The notes under the pieces are model-generated. The model was not told the origin of the DNA and made no database searches. It saw nothing but the letters and a program-made list of their open reading frames with translations. Shown in pieces: positions 42,600-55,700 of a DNA stretch of 64,000 bases (position 1 is its first letter; each line of letters begins with the position of its first letter). The DNA is from Calonectria ilicicola (Eukaryota > Ascomycota > Sordariomycetes > Hypocreales > Nectriaceae): NCBI GenBank assembly GCA_020809705.1, contig CP085825.1:682001-746000 (forward strand), in the 5' to 3' direction. Both the position numbers and the translations under genes were made by a program.

Positions 42600-43901
42600 A
42601 GCTGAATCGGCGTTGTGCCAAATAGAGCCTCTGATTTAATACTTTGCCTTGATCTAGATAATGTTGAAGCTTAGACAGACTTAATTATGATGACAAGGAT
42701 AGATTGCTATAGATGTAGAGCGCGGGGGAATAACTAGGATGGCAATGCATGGACACAGAAATGCATTGCCAAGCAATGTTAGCTTGGACTTTATTGCCAT
42801 AATCTCACCAATGACATGCAGCACATGGCTATATATGTTACTGCATTTGGATGTAGCTTCTATTATGAGTTCGCGCCTAGAAACCTTTCGTTTTTTACCT
42901 TAATTCCTTGTCCCAACCATGTTTTGATTGCCGGCGGCGTGCGCGGATGGTTCCGTCTGACACAGTATGGCACATGATGATGGGCGAGGGGGGTGAGATT
43001 CCTTGATCGCAGACATGTATGAGACATCTATTGCGGGAATAGGATAAAAGACGCTCGTAAAAATATCGCAGCGGCTGAGCATGGTGCAGCTCGTAGCCAA
43101 GTCTTGGTGGAGTTTTTACATTCACGTTGTAAAAAAGGTGCCGTGGTTCTTGACGGACGGGGATAGCGTCGTTGCAGATCTGGCGGCGATGGGGGCACTA
43201 TTTCAGTTCTCCCCGAGATGGAGGGTCATGCACGACACTCGCTGCGGCTACTGCGGACGCAACCCGTTCTTGTTGTAGACGGTATTGGTTAAGCATGAAT
43301 CGCGGCAGGCCCGTAGTGGTGGTTCCGCTCGCAGCGCGAGGTACTAGTCTGTAGGGTAGGCCGCAACCAAAGCCGACTCCAATGCACTGCTATCGCGGCC
43401 ATGTCTCACTGACGCATCCCGGCGCAGGCTCTGGTGCGGACATAACGCCTCTGGGCGGGCGCTAATAAAGCCCTTTGTCCCGGGTGTTCAGCAGAGATCG
43501 GCGAATTGCTGGGCGTGCTCGAGGCACCAGCTGCTTCCCGGTGTTGTCATGGGATCGTCACCCACGCGCTAAGTAATCTCGTGCCATCCCACGACGTCAC
43601 CCTCCAACACCAACTCCTCACAGTATCTACAGATTTGCAACGCCATCATCCCTGGGCTCTTTTGCAAATGGAACCCATTCTAAAACACACTTATACGGCC
43701 ATTGCGCTTCCATCTCGTACGCCGTGCATCACTTGACTCGTAGCTCCTCTCCGCTCTCCAGTCTCGTCTTCAGAATCTCCCACATGCTAGTTTTGTTTTA
43801 AGGCCCGGCGAGACTGGTTGGACGGCTCACTTCCGGTTCACTTCTTTTCTCCCGCCGCTGGTGTTCAGTGATCAGTGCCTATAATTGAGGCCCACCAAGA
43901 C
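42600..43901. other. Intergenic, no gene
   Basis: The 3' flank of the permease and the promoter of the next plus-strand gene. Only short frames with no domains. No RNA gene is recognised. Confidence 0.5.
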
Positions 43902-44930
43902 ATGTTGAACCTGACAGCACAACATATACTCCCACGCGATGCTTTAATTCCAGGATGGAACACAAAGCCCTTCCCCAATCTCCAGCTCGCGGCTGGCGGC
44001 CTGATAGCCCTTGCTGATCTGCGCACAATCGCCAACCGCACCGCCATCAAGGGCGGCTCCTCCTGGGCAGATGCCTTCGTCCTGGCCCCGGGACTGCACT
44101 ACCAGCAGGCCGCCGACTACCTTGACCGGGAGGCACCCATGGACATCTTTGCAATGCCACAGGCCACCGCAGGCGGCGGCCAGACGCGCTATGCAATCAG
44201 GAACAGCACCATGGCGAACTATCTCGTCAAGCTGGCCCGGAGATACCCCAAGACGATAGTCACACTAGATGTCGGCACCGAGCAAGATTGGGGAGTCAAG
44301 AGGCGACTCCGCGAAATCTTGAGACGCAATGATAAGCTTGTAGCTGAGGAGGAGGCTTACAAGAACGGACTACACCCAGCACTGGAGTGGATAAGTAATC
44401 TATTATACGTCTTCACCCCGATCCTCACAATCACCACAATGTACTTTATGATCTTGTTTGACGACAAGTGGGGGTTTTCAATCGTCATCGCCCTCATCAT
44501 CTCCCGCTTGCTCAATATCTGGGCCATCAAAAATAGGACTGAGCCTTTCCCTCCCACAGATCAAACCGCAAACCAGACCATCACCGAGTATAGCATCGAC
44601 CTCGGCGGTGGCCGTGTTGTTCGTCTGCGTGGCTTGGAATCGGACCTGCAGGCCCTTACCACACAGGCCTGGTTGCGGACGCAGACAGTCCTCGACGGCT
44701 ACCTAGAGGCCATAGCGAAGCTAATTGTCTACGTGACCGCCGCGTTGAGCGGCAACCTAACACAGGCTGGGACTATGGCACTGATGGGATTGTTGCTCTT
44801 CACTGCGGTGCTGTTGGGAATCAGCAACGCCAACGCCAAAGGTATCCGTGTGCATGGGCGATATGCGATGCCCGAGTCGGACAGGTGGGCAAACAAGCGC
44901 AGGGGACCTGCCCCGCGCTACAGAGTGTAG
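43902..44930 (+). CDS. Membrane protein of unknown function
   Basis: The ORF encodes 342 residues from the ATG at 43902; the frame extends upstream to a GTG that I do not use. An N-terminal soluble part (about 1-155) is followed by two hydrophobic segments (about 165-215: LLYVFTPILTITTMYFMIL and FSIVIALIISRLL). A hydrophilic stretch with EYSIDLGGGRVVRLRGLESDL comes next, then one or two more membrane helices (about 275-315) and a basic tail. I do not recognise the family. The codon pattern and length support a real gene, probably restricted to fungi. Its 3' end is convergent with the acidic-protein gene. Confidence 0.7.
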   Translation: MLNLTAQHILPRDALIPGWNTKPFPNLQLAAGGLIALADLRTIANRTAIKGGSSWADAFVLAPGLHYQQAADYLDREAPMDIFAMPQATAGGGQTRYAIRNSTMANYLVKLARRYPKTIVTLDVGTEQDWGVKRRLREILRRNDKLVAEEEAYKNGLHPALEWISNLLYVFTPILTITTMYFMILFDDKWGFSIVIALIISRLLNIWAIKNRTEPFPPTDQTANQTITEYSIDLGGGRVVRLRGLESDLQALTTQAWLRTQTVLDGYLEAIAKLIVYVTAALSGNLTQAGTMALMGLLLFTAVLLGISNANAKGIRVHGRYAMPESDRWANKRRGPAPRYRV

Positions 44931-45304
44931 AAGGACGACGATCAGTGAGGAGAAGCTGTAATTATATTGGTATTTTCACATTGAGTATTTGGAGCAAGTA
45001 GGAGCGTAATAAAGGGGCAAGGAACAACTAAATTTCCAAAACATGCGTTGCAGCCGTTGATTCTGGACTATACTGACTAGGAATTGTATGTCCCTGAGCA
45101 AGATTCTGTTGTACAAAAACTCCCACCCGTCCATTCTCCGTATCAAACCCGGAATAAAGAAAAAAAAAAAAAAGAAAACGTCAACCCAATTTGGACTCCT
45201 CCCAACAGTCGTGAGAAATCCAGTCTGCCTATCCAAGTAGACGACTGTGGTAAATTCTAAATATACCAGCAAATGTACTCCTAACCATTTTTGAGCAATG
45301 CGAC
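44931..45304. other. Convergent 3' region
   Basis: Short AT-rich spacer between convergent genes, with an A/G-rich homopolymer run at about 45156-45177. Confidence 0.5.
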
Positions 45305-48206
45305 CTAAGCCGCAGGGGTATCGTCCTTCTTCTCCTCTACAACAGGAGCCTCAGCAGGAGGAGCCTCAACAGGAGCGGCCTCAACGGGAGCTTCAATCGG
45401 GGCTTCAGCGGGGGCCTCAACTGGAGGCTCGGTGGGGGGTGCCGACTCGACTGGTGCGACGGGAACGGGTTCTTCCACCTTGGGCTCTTCCACCTTGGGC
45501 TCTTCCACCTTGGGCTCTTCCGCCTTGGGTTCTTCCGCCATGGGTTCTTCAACCTTGGGTTCTTCCGCCGTGGGTTCTTCAACCTTGAGTTCCTCAACCT
45601 TAGGTTCTTCAACTTTAGGTTCTTCAACTTTAGGTTCCTCGGGCTTTTCGACCTCTGGTGCGGGAACGTCTAAAGGTTCAGCTGGGGCTGATGGGGCTTC
45701 AGGTGAAGGTTCCACGGCGGGTTCGGGTGCGGGTTCGGGGACGGGTTCGGTGGGAGGTTCAACCAGGGCCTCTGCTTGGGGCGTGACTTCTGGGGCCACC
45801 TCTGGTTCTACTGGGGGTGTTACTTGAGGCTCAGCTGCAGGCTCTGTTGGTGGGACGATGGGTGCCTCTGCAGAAGGCTCGGCGGGAGCTTCGGCAACAG
45901 TCTCAGTGGTGTTCTCGACGACAGGGTCTTCAACAATGGGCTCCGTGGCGAGTTCGGCAACAGATTCCATATCGATGTCGGCGACCTCAGGAGTAGGCTC
46001 AGGTGCGGCTTCTGTGATGGGTTCCGGAGCTGACACAGGAACTGGCTCGGGAGCGGGAGTTGGTTCAGTTGCCGGAACCTCCGATTCTTGTTTCTCGCCC
46101 GCTTGACGATCCAGCTCACCAAGCAAACCACCAAGCAGATCAGGTTCCTCAGAAACAGAGGGTTCCTCGACCTTGACAGGTGAAGCAGACTTTTCTGGGA
46201 TAATTGGTTCTGCGATAGGCTCTGCAATTGATTCTGTGACTGGCTCAGCGATTGAGTCTATGACTTGCTGTTCTGTCGTCTCTATGGAGGCTTCAATGGA
46301 AGTCTCGACTGGAACTTCGGCCGGAGCCTCGACCATGGTTTCAACAGGTGGTGCAGCTGGGGTCTCAGTAGGGACCTCCGGTGTTATAAACTCCTCGATC
46401 ATTGTGGCCTCCGTCATGAGCACCTCTGGCGGCTCGGAAATGGCAATGCCAACGGAAGCAGAATCTTCGGGCTTAACTGTATCCTCAGTCATGACGGTGT
46501 CCTCCTGCTCAAGAGATGGTACTGCTGGAATGCTCTCCCCAGTTGATTGCGTCTCTGTGGATTTCTCCCCACCGTCTTGGACGGTACTGCCCGACTCATC
46601 TGCAGGTGGCGTAGAGTCGATATTGCCGACTTGCTCAGGTGGAGGTGGTAGCAGTGTCTGATCCTTGGGAGACTGAGACTCAACTTTGGGAACTATAGTC
46701 TCTGTGATGATAGGGGCTGCAGGCGTATCCACGACAGGTGCAGGTTCGGACGCAGTTGATGGCTCTACAGCAGGAGTGACCTCGGCAGAGGGTTGGGTGG
46801 ACTCGACTTTTTCGACAACTTCTAATGGTGCTGGAGGCGCTTCAGGCTGCGCGACGGGTTGAATCTCTGGAGCGGCCTCTGTGGTGGGAGAGGGCATGGT
46901 GACATTCTTCAGAGGGCTACCCTCAATTCGCGTTCCACTGGGAGTGAGACCCAGGGGCGCGAGGTTGAGAGGTTGAACTGGTGCCTCGGTGGTTTCGATG
47001 CCTCCCATTTCGATGTCTCCGCGCTCGGGCGTGGGCTCCATAACGGAGGGTGCGACATCTGTCATTTCGTGGTCTTGCGACTTCTCGCCTTCAGGCTGGG
47101 TGCTATCGGCTGGTGTTGCGCTCTCTTCGCCATCGTCGCCGTCCTCTCCATCTTCACCCTCGTCAACATCGTCATCGTCATCATCGTCGCCTTCAGCGAT
47201 TTCGCTGTTGGCATTGTCGTCACCCTCTTGCTTGATTGCCTAAAGACCATTAGCATAATGTTAGTGTTAGAGCTCATGTATCTCACATTTTCGCCAGCTG
47301 GGATCGGTTGGCCACCAGCAGCTGGGGCAGCGCCATTCGCAGGCCCAGTTGCCAGCGCATGCTGGTTCGGGCCAGGAAGCGGAAGCTTGCCTCTCTTCTT
47401 TCCTCGACCAGGACCTGATGCCTTCGACCTTTTCTTAGGCGGAGGTGGTCGTCTTCGGCTTGATGATGATGAGGGCACAGGGACGGGGGCCTGGACAGCG
47501 GGGGCTGCCGCGGCCTCAATTCTCGTTGAGATGATTTCGCCCACAACTGGCTGGCCCTCGCCTAAGGTGATTTCTTCAGTGTAGGGATTTCCAGCGGCAT
47601 CGACCTTTCGCACAGTTGCCCTTGTGACAGTGGGGTTTTGCGGCTTCTCCTCGACCTTTCGGCTGTAGATGGTCACAGTGTTCTTCCTGCGCTTCGCCAG
47701 GTGCGAGACGCCCGACCCCTCATTGTTGCGAGCAATCTGCTTCCAGACCTTGATGCTGAACCCCTTTGCGCCCGCATCTTCCTCCTTCTTCTCGGGCTTC
47801 TCGGGTGGCGCGTCAGGATCGGCTTCTTCCTCCTCGACGGGAGCGGGGCGCTTGTAGAGTCGTCCGGATCGAGCGGCGTGTAGGAGTTCCTGGCTGTGCG
47901 GCGGCAAAAGACTCGAATCCTTTGGCATCCCGTGAAGAAGCTCGATGGACCAGATGTCGTTCTGCTTCTGCTGCTCCTGTTCGGGGGGCGGCGCGACCGT
48001 GACCCATTCGTGACGCCATTGTCGAACCGGCAGACCTGTAGTTTATCATTAGATGTCGCGATTTTTACCGGTATCCGTTGAATCGTACCTTCAAAGTCGT
48101 CGTGTTCGGCGTATCCTCCACGGTTCGCACGTCGCGTCTGCGCATGTCCATTAGTTGATGTCGCGATAAATCAAGCCACCTTGTGAGCACCTACTCCTGG
48201 AGCCAT
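45305..48206 (-). CDS. Large acidic VEEP-repeat protein, unknown function
   Basis: Four exons (48180-48206, 48089-48137, 47287-48035, 45305-47239) all join in frame to give 919 residues. The N-terminal third looks folded and conserved: [45 protein letters not shown], then a basic Pro/Arg-rich linker ([12 protein letters not shown]). The C-terminal two thirds are disordered and strongly acidic, rich in Glu, Pro, Ala, Val and Thr. They include an Asp run and a tandem of five-residue VEEPK-like units. The basic linker and acidic tail suggest a nuclear or chromatin-associated protein, but this is inference and I do not recognise the family. The 5' splice structure (a 9-codon first exon) is supported because every junction keeps phase. 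Confidence 0.8.
45470..45642 (-). repeat. 15-bp tandem repeat encoding VEEPK-like units
   Basis: Within the last exon of the acidic protein, about eleven imperfect 15-bp units encode KVEEP, AEEPK and related pentapeptides. The period equals five codons and never breaks the frame. Unit number may vary between strains. Confidence 0.85.
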
Positions 48207-49015
48207 CGCGACCGGTGTTACAGCGCGGCTGCTGGTGTAAAAATAACGTGCTGAATCAAAATCAATGAATCCCGCTGCGATTGGGTCGTGCAGCTGGTCT
48301 CGTGAAATGCGCCAGGTCTGATCCTGGCTTAGTTGATCCTCAAAAAGGCTGAGAGAGGCTGAGCTTTTGTCGCGACGGGCGTGGGGATTAGTGTTTACTT
48401 TCTGGCCAATGAGAGCACGGTGAGGATGACATAAGCTCTGCAAAGCTGCAGAGCGGTGCAAGACGTGACGGGAACACAACCAGTAGAAACGTTGCTATTT
48501 TGCTTCGTAATTCGAAAAAAAAAGTTTCTTTTGGATCTAGAGCAATATAGAAGCAGCTTTCATGTGGTCTTGATTCGACAATCGGCTGTGGCCCTGGCTG
48601 GGTGTGGTGACAAATATGAGTCTGGGACCCTGTGGGCTCTATCGATTTGACCAAGGAGGAGAAGTTCCTTTCCTCAGAGTTGAGAGAGTTGAAATGGAGT
48701 TGGAATTGAAGCCCCCCGTCTAATGTCCTGAATGTGCCGTGCCGTTCCCCGTCCCCTTCCCTCAACCTCACAAGTAATCGCCGTCCTCGCCTAGCCTGGT
48801 GTTTGATAGATATACATTGCCGTCATGTTCCTACTATACACTCCCCCCTTTCTCTTTTTTCCCATATTGACTGCCAAGTCGGTCTTCTCGGCGATATCGC
48901 CGAGTTAGATTGTGTCGTAAAGCTCAGGGCTTCCTGCCGTTATCCCCACCTCCATCAATTGTGCTTCTATGGCATTCCTTTTTCAAGAGCTGCTTGGCTT
49001 GCCCTGTTGGCGAGA
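48207..49015. other. Intergenic between Isd11 and the acidic-protein gene
   Basis: Holds the upstream region of the acidic-protein gene and the 3' flank of the Isd11 gene. No additional coding region is supported. Confidence 0.5.
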
Positions 49016-49558
49016 TTAGCTGACCAGAAGAAGTGATCTGGGACGAATTGTACCCACCGAAATTGACCCCTCAACCACTAAGCGATCCAGCTGGTAAAAC
49101 TGGCTGATGACTGTTTGACGCTGCCCGTATTGTCAGCCATGTGCCGCGTCTTGACTAACTGCGCTGATATCTCCTACCTTGAGTCCCTGCAGCTCCTTCA
49201 ATCCCTTCTGAACAAGCTCCTGGACCTTGCGCGGGTCCTTCTCGTCGACATGCTCTCGGAAAGCATCCCTCGTCCGTCGCTTCGCATACTCGCGGAAGTT
49301 GTAGGCGGCGAATTGCTCGCCTTGCCGTAATAATTGGCGGTACTGCGGTGAAACCCCACGAGTCAGCAATTTGAACAAAAATTCATGTGAGCAAGATTTG
49401 CAGTTCTGGCTACACATCCGTAGTCGCCGGCGTTCACGCTCTGGCCGAATTCGCAGGCCTTTCGGAGGAATTTTAACCGGCTTGAAGCAACCTGCGATCC
49501 TGCGGGGTAAAGGGGGGTAACGGGCTCGACTTACGAGTGATCGAACTTGTTGCGGCAT
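49016..49558 (-). CDS. ISD11: LYR-motif protein Isd11
   Basis: Three exons (49535-49558, 49178-49342, 49016-49120; introns of 192 and 57 bp) give 97 residues. The sequence begins MPQQVRSL and continues [45 protein letters not shown] and [17 protein letters not shown]. This matches the short LYR protein Isd11 (LYRM4). The LYR signature is formed across the first splice junction (L/YR). Isd11 binds and stabilises the cysteine desulfurase Nfs1, with acyl carrier protein, in the mitochondrial matrix for iron-sulfur cluster assembly. The first exon of eight codons is easily missed. An upstream in-frame ATG exists, but the homologous start is at 49558. The C-terminus extends about 15 residues past the conserved core. 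Confidence 0.93.
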
Positions 49559-51331
49559 GTCGCCCTTCAATGTAGCCACGACGGACATTCTTGGTGTAGG
49601 TAGGATCAGAAAGATTTCGCGATAGTCTTTTGGTGACCGATGATGCAAGACATTTGGCGTTGGGCTCGGTGTTAGTCGGCGCGGAGAAATTTGCCGCTCC
49701 GGCCGGACATTCCGCTCTCCGTGCCCGGTATATTAAATTCACTGTGTGTAGTACGCTGCCAGAGTGTGGCACTACAGTGTGAGCATCGCATCTTCATTTT
49801 AGAGGTCCGGCCATATGGTATCGGCTTTTTGGACGAACGATATACATTTCGCCATCTTGCGCCAACTCGGAAATGCTGCTCACGGGTGCAATTGCCTGTC
49901 ATGGGTCAACAGGGAAGTTGTCGAGATGGGACCGAGCGGCTGCTGACTTGCGTGGCCAAGTGTGGCTAGGACAACATACAGTACGAATGCAACACCTACT
50001 GTTATTGGCCCCGAAACTATTCGGAGCCGATTGAACACTAAGAGGTAGAATTTTAAATGCTACGGCAATCATGACGAAACAAACAGGCCTCAAAGAAACC
50101 CTGGGGTTCCTTGTTGGTTGGGCTAATGACCCGCTTATCCAGCATGGGCGGTTGATTTAAGGCGCACCTCGAGGGACCTCATGCCATCCCCCACGAGCTA
50201 GGGACGTTCAAGGATCATGGAAAAAGAAAAAGCAGCCATCTTGAAAATCCTGGCGCCATTCCGATGCAACGTCCCCCAGTTCGTGCTTGATCCCCGTCTT
50301 CCACGTTGTCTTGAATCTATCGATCCTTGTTGCAACCCCACGGTCAAATTCTCCGTCCGTACGTTGTCCGCTATTGATCATATTTTTCGGGTGGCATGGG
50401 TCAGTTTTGTATTTAGAATCCGGCTTGCATATGCCCCTCATTGCTCAGCCCATGGCCCATCCCATCCGAGGTACATACATGGAAGCTGCTCGTGGTCATG
50501 GATTTGAGACCCCAGGCGGTGGCACATGGTAATTAGCTCTGTTTAATTATAGGGGCCAATTGGGCTTGCAATGGTTGAGGAAACGTCACTGTATGCCGTA
50601 CTTCTTGTTGGGCGAGCTGATAAGTCGGAGCCTGGCACTGAATGTCACACTCAAACCGGGCTGTCGCAAGCCGTTCCACTTATAGAAATAGTTGAATTTC
50701 AGTGTCCAGCTGTGGGACTGGGCAACATGGAACCTAGACATGGCCAGCTATGTTGTGCTTGGTGAATGGGCAATAGTATAGCATGCATGTGCCTGTTTTC
50801 AGTTTTATTTACACACCCTGAGAATTGTTGTGTAGGGGAGCTACTTTTTAAACAATGTGGTGAGACGTTAGAGACCAGGTTTCTATGATTGAGGAGGAAA
50901 CAGCTGAGCTGCGGCAATGTGACCGCATGAGGCATGTTTCCGACAAGCCACAAAGCTTCTCACACCGGTCGCCGGCTAGGTTTCACAAGATACTGCAATA
51001 GGAACACTTGCCGCCCGGAGAATGCATAAAACTTATAACATAGGCTTATACCCTTCCATCAAACATATTACAATTTGCGATGTAGCACATCGAGACGATG
51101 ACCAGCATGAGGTTGGGTGACATGTAACCGGCTGATTGGCATTCACGCATCGCACGTGTCGCATTTGCATGTGCAAGGTCATGAAGTCGATTGCGCTCGA
51201 GCCCTCTGCGGCTGATAGCTTGAACGGCAAGCTATATGTGTGTTACCATGAGGCGGAACTCGAGCATCTTCTTTGGCTGAGAAGGGTTGCATTGCTTATG
51301 GGTGTGGCAGCTGGCTTGCATTAAAACGTGC
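49559..51331. other. Intergenic, no gene
   Basis: About 1.8 kb between Isd11 and the 3' end of the Ipi3 gene. Only short frames without domains, and no RNA gene recognised. Confidence 0.5.
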
Positions 51332-52714
51332 TCATGCGGGGCCATCGGTGGCAGCGGACTGCAAGGTTTTGTGGTTATTGATGATGGATCGGAAAAGTTG
51401 ATCCTGGCTAGCTAGCTCGGGATCCGATTTCTCGTCGGACGAGGGAAACAGATCTGGAATGGCGGCTTCAATCGACTCTGCTGAGAAGCCGCTGGAGCCG
51501 AGCATCTGGCTGAAGCGTGAGTCGGAACCCAAATCGCTGTCAAGCTGAGAAGTGAACACATATTGCTTTAGATTTTGATTCGGCTTGACAATGTTGACAG
51601 CTTTGGTTGGCTGGTTGGACGGCAGTGGAGAGACAAAATGCAAATTGGTGACAGATGCATTCAGGTTGGCCACCTCAGTCGGGTGGGCGTTATCCGCCAG
51701 GCTCCACCGCAAGATCTTGCCCTTGGTATGTCCAGAGAGGATTGAGGTCCCGTCATACGTCAGAGCGAGACATGACGGCTGGCCAGACTCTGGATCCGAA
51801 ACGGCGAGGGGGGTGCTGACTTGGATGACAATGGAAGAAGGTTCCGTGCTGCGTGAGCCAAGAACCGGCTTCTCGCCACCAAATAGCTCAACGAGGTAGA
51901 GGGCGCCTTCATCAGAAGCAACGAAAAGGGCTCGAGCACTTGGATCGAGGCAGATGCTGAGAGGTGGTGCGGGGAAAAGTAAAGTCCTGAGGACCTGGCC
52001 CGTCTGGAAGTTCCAGATGATACATGTCTTGTCCTGGCTTGCTGAGACGCATATGCTTGTCTCAGGATTGACACTCGGTCCTGCCACCAGACTGGTGATA
52101 GCCCCACGGTGGTTGGAAAGTGTCAGTTCAGGCTCAAGCTCAGATTGTGCGTCAAGATCAAGAAGGCGGGACAGAGACCAGACATTGATGTTGGAGTCGT
52201 CTGAGCCGGACAGGATGTGATACGGCGTGACGGCTAAGCAAGAGACAGCCTGTACATGGCAGGGGGGAGTTGACACTTGTCGGCCCGTGCACACCTATAA
52301 GAGCTGTCAGCATGTGCGAGAGATGGCTTGCATCATGTGTACGCCATGTGGCGGACAGAAGCAATAGAGTGGACTAACCTCCCAGAGGAACAGCCTGCCC
52401 TCAGTGGTGCCCAAAACGAGAACCTGGCCAGCCAGGGCTAGACTGCGGATCCTTTCGGGAAAGGGAACGAGGGCCTCTTGATTGCCACGAAGGCGGGAGT
52501 AGACATGGACGTGGGCCTTTTGGTCCTGGGCCGCAAAAACGTGAGTGTCGCTGACTGCGAGACAGTTGACAGGGGTGGAGCTCTTCTTGAAAGTAGCCTT
52601 GATAGAGTGGGAGGGCGTGAGTGCGTGCGAGTAGATGCCAACATCCTTGGATACAGCGGTATTAGCGGCAAGAGGGGGGCCGCAAATGGCTGAGATGAAT
52701 TCTTGAGTGAGCAT
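51332..52714 (-). CDS. IPI3: WD40 pre-rRNA processing protein Ipi3
   Basis: Two exons (52379-52714 and 51332-52294; 84-bp intron GTTAGT...TTATAG) encode 432 residues. WD40-like repeats are visible: GTTEGRLFLWEVCTGR, HILSGSDDSNINVWSL, HRGAITSLVAGP, SASQDKTCIIWNFQTG, ILSGHTKGKILRWSL. The start MLTQEFISAICGPP, the repeat order and the C-terminal LFRSIINN match Ipi3 (WDR18). Ipi3 is a subunit of the Rix1/PELP1 complex that processes ITS2 and remodels the pre-60S particle, and it has a link to replication licensing. The splice falls inside a WD repeat and restores it, supporting the model. The protein should be nuclear. Confidence 0.88.
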
Positions 52715-55700
52715 TGCCGATGATTGGATGTCGTCACTTGCTTGTGACAGACGTTGTCAAGATGACCGTTTTTTTTTTCGTCTTGAGGTTGAACCAAAAA
52801 AAAAAAATTCAGCCCACTAGTCCCTCCAGAGCTGCGACGACCTGGAGCGAGAGCCAAGGTTGGAAAGCCGTTGCAGTCGAGCCGGCCCTAGCTGTAGCGA
52901 GGCGAGCTGATATGACCAGAACGGGTAGAATGGAGCAGACTAGAGCAAGCCAGGAGATACACTTTGGACTCTGGTGAATGAGAGATGCACGCTTTAGGCG
53001 AAGGAATCTCCCAAAGGCGGAATTCGTGATGAGTGCTTGGCCCGTGCCTCCAGGTGATCGCGGTGTGGTCGGATTGGCTGAGGGTATGGTGAGTCCAGAC
53101 TTTCAAGATGTCATGAGTTTTCCGGCAAGGACCGTTGCGGAGCCAGGGAGTTGTGCAAGGGAAGCAGGCGAAAAACAAGAGTGATGCTCAAAGTGTGATA
53201 TCCTAGAGACAGCCGGAGTTGTGGGATGGGTGGAGACGCAACGGCAGCCAATCACGGGTAGTGACAAACCTTTTGGCTGCATGTTCTGAAGCAGCGATCC
53301 GATGACAAGCCGCTTCCGGGCTGCGCTAGTGCTGCAAAGTCGGGTAGAAACAATGGACTTGCTTGCCCACTACGGCTAAGGAAGGTTCCGGCCTTTGCTG
53401 TGTTGCGGCCTCACGGAGAGGAGGGTACTTAGGTGCTCTATGGTCTGTGGTCTGTGGTCAGCAGAAGGGAGACGACGCAAGACTGGATTTTCTTTTTGGT
53501 CCGCGCTAGTGTTAAACGCGGGCGGTGTGGTAGCCGCTAAAGTAGCTCCATCAAGCCGCCACTCCCTCGTTGGTTTGGTCCAATTCCAGCGCATCGTCCG
53601 TTGCTTATTCCAAGCTGGTTAGTGCCCTTCAGCGCCTAGCTTCTGGGCTACTGTGCCCGTTACCTTAGGCCTGGCTGGCGGTTCCCAGTACCATCGCCTA
53701 CTGAATCGTAACGCATGGACGTTTTATCTAGGGCCGGAGATGATGGCGAGTGAGGATGTGAGCCTCGTTATTATATTTCCGAACCCTTGCTGCCTCCGTC
53801 ACTTTAAGAGCTTCCTCTAGGAAATTTAGATCGGGTTGGCTCGTTTGATCCCATGCAATCACCTTCCAGTACCTGACTAACTGGATGGCTCCTGCCGCCG
53901 CGGCAGCAGACCTGCCGGGCCGCTCCAGCTCCCGACCTGGACAGCTTCTGTGGTTCGCCGCTGGCCACGGGACGAGCCTGTAGCTGGCTATAGTTGGTTG
54001 GAGTCGGCTGTAGTCGGCTGCAGTGTGCCTATGTAGTGTGCCTATAGTGTGCTGTAGTGCGCCTGATGGTCCCTCTTCCCTCTGTGGCCCTGTGCGGCCC
54101 TGCGCAGCCCTGCACGGCACTGCACTGCACAGCTTCTCCGCCGCGCGCATTGCCCTTACATTGGACTGTGCTTCCAGCTTGGCCACCCGTACAGTGCTGC
54201 TGCGGCATCTACGTAAAGTTCTCATACCCGTCGCCTACATCCCTGCCTCTGACGACGCGAATCCATCAGCCCGTTTGCTCCCAGGCTGCTAGTCCCTCCA
54301 ACCCCACGGCTCTAAGCGCCATCCAGTTAACCATGTCTTGCTTTACATGGCACATCGTGCATGTTTACTTTTTCTCTCTTCTCTCGTCACTTCTCACTTT
54401 CTCGCGTCGCTGATGCGCGCCCTCACAGCAGCCAGAAAAGTCGCGTTGGCTTGCCGCCCCCGCGCTGCTGCCCTCCGCAGTTTGGCTGAATGACTGGTAA
54501 TCTATCATGTTGCGCTTACTTGATCGCTAGGCCCAACGACGGGATCATCCCACTCCCCGAGAGACGAGATTGGGCTGGGCTGCGGAAACAAACATCCTTG
54601 TGCAAATCGTCCTGTACATGTCCTGTACGGGAAAATACAGTGCAGGTGGCATGCTGCATGGATGCATGCACGCATCCATACATACAGTGCAGTACAGTCC
54701 ACACACCAGCAACTGAGCAAAATATGTTATCCTCGCATCTCCACATAAGAATATGGCTGCCATGCGGAAGCCCGAAAGCCATGTGGCAACGGCTGCCTTT
54801 TGCGAGACAGCGTTGAGCCCACCCAAGCTGATGGTGCATGCCTGCAAGGGAATAGCTCCCTTACATCCATCATGGATGCCCTCTATCCCATCAACCTGGA
54901 AACATGCGCGTCTCCTGTTATCACCAAAGCACCAAAGCTTTTGCGGGCCTCACCTGATACCCGCCTGTCCGTCGGATTGTCTTGTCCTGGGGCCCCCCAG
55001 TTTCTGCCAGCAGGGCTCTGTTTGACAGGATGGTCATGACCCTGTACGGCCATGCCAGTCATTTGTTTTCATGCCATGGCCCGGAGCCCGGAAACAAATT
55101 GGCCCAGCTAACCAATCGATCAAGATGTCCGTCAAACCTCCGCTGCATGAGCAACCCAAATCGTTTCATGACTTTGGAGCTATAGTGATCGTCTTGCCCG
55201 CATTTCCCCAGTGCCTGCTCTAACCGATGCGCCTCCCAATTTCGATGACGAGACATCGTGGCTGCAGGCTCAGAAGCTCATGTTGTGTGTACTGGCGGCC
55301 CCCATTCCATTCGCTCATTAAACGTCCCGCACCTCGCGTCTCCCCTCGCGGCCGCTGGTCCGTGTTACTCGGACTAGTCCAATGGAGAGCTCCTTTGGAT
55401 CTTAGGGGGTGAATGGTACTTGGCACTTCCCCCTCAACCAACCCGCTGAGTATGCGTGTGGTGTGTGTGGTGGGCGTACCAAGACCCCTGGGGGCGTGCA
55501 CAGGCAAATCCTGGCGCGGCTCTTGCAGTCACAGTCTGTGCCATCACCCGAGAGCTTTGTCCACGCCAGTGGAGAAGTTATGAAAGTTGCTGTTGATACC
55601 GATACCAGCTTCGCGACAACAACCAGCGGTCACTGTCGGAAGCCAGCCTCCAGTTCGACATGGCAGAGACAATGACAAGGACTCGCGAGGTAAAGTTGAT

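Noticed and set aside
46859..47584. Plus-strand open frame of 241 codons
   Set aside because: Antisense to the repeat- and Pro/Glu-rich exons of the acidic protein; a shadow of their composition.
54000..54130. Short repeats resembling a repeat array
   Set aside because: Unit length and spacing are irregular and there are no spacers of constant size; simple-sequence drift, not a CRISPR or satellite array.
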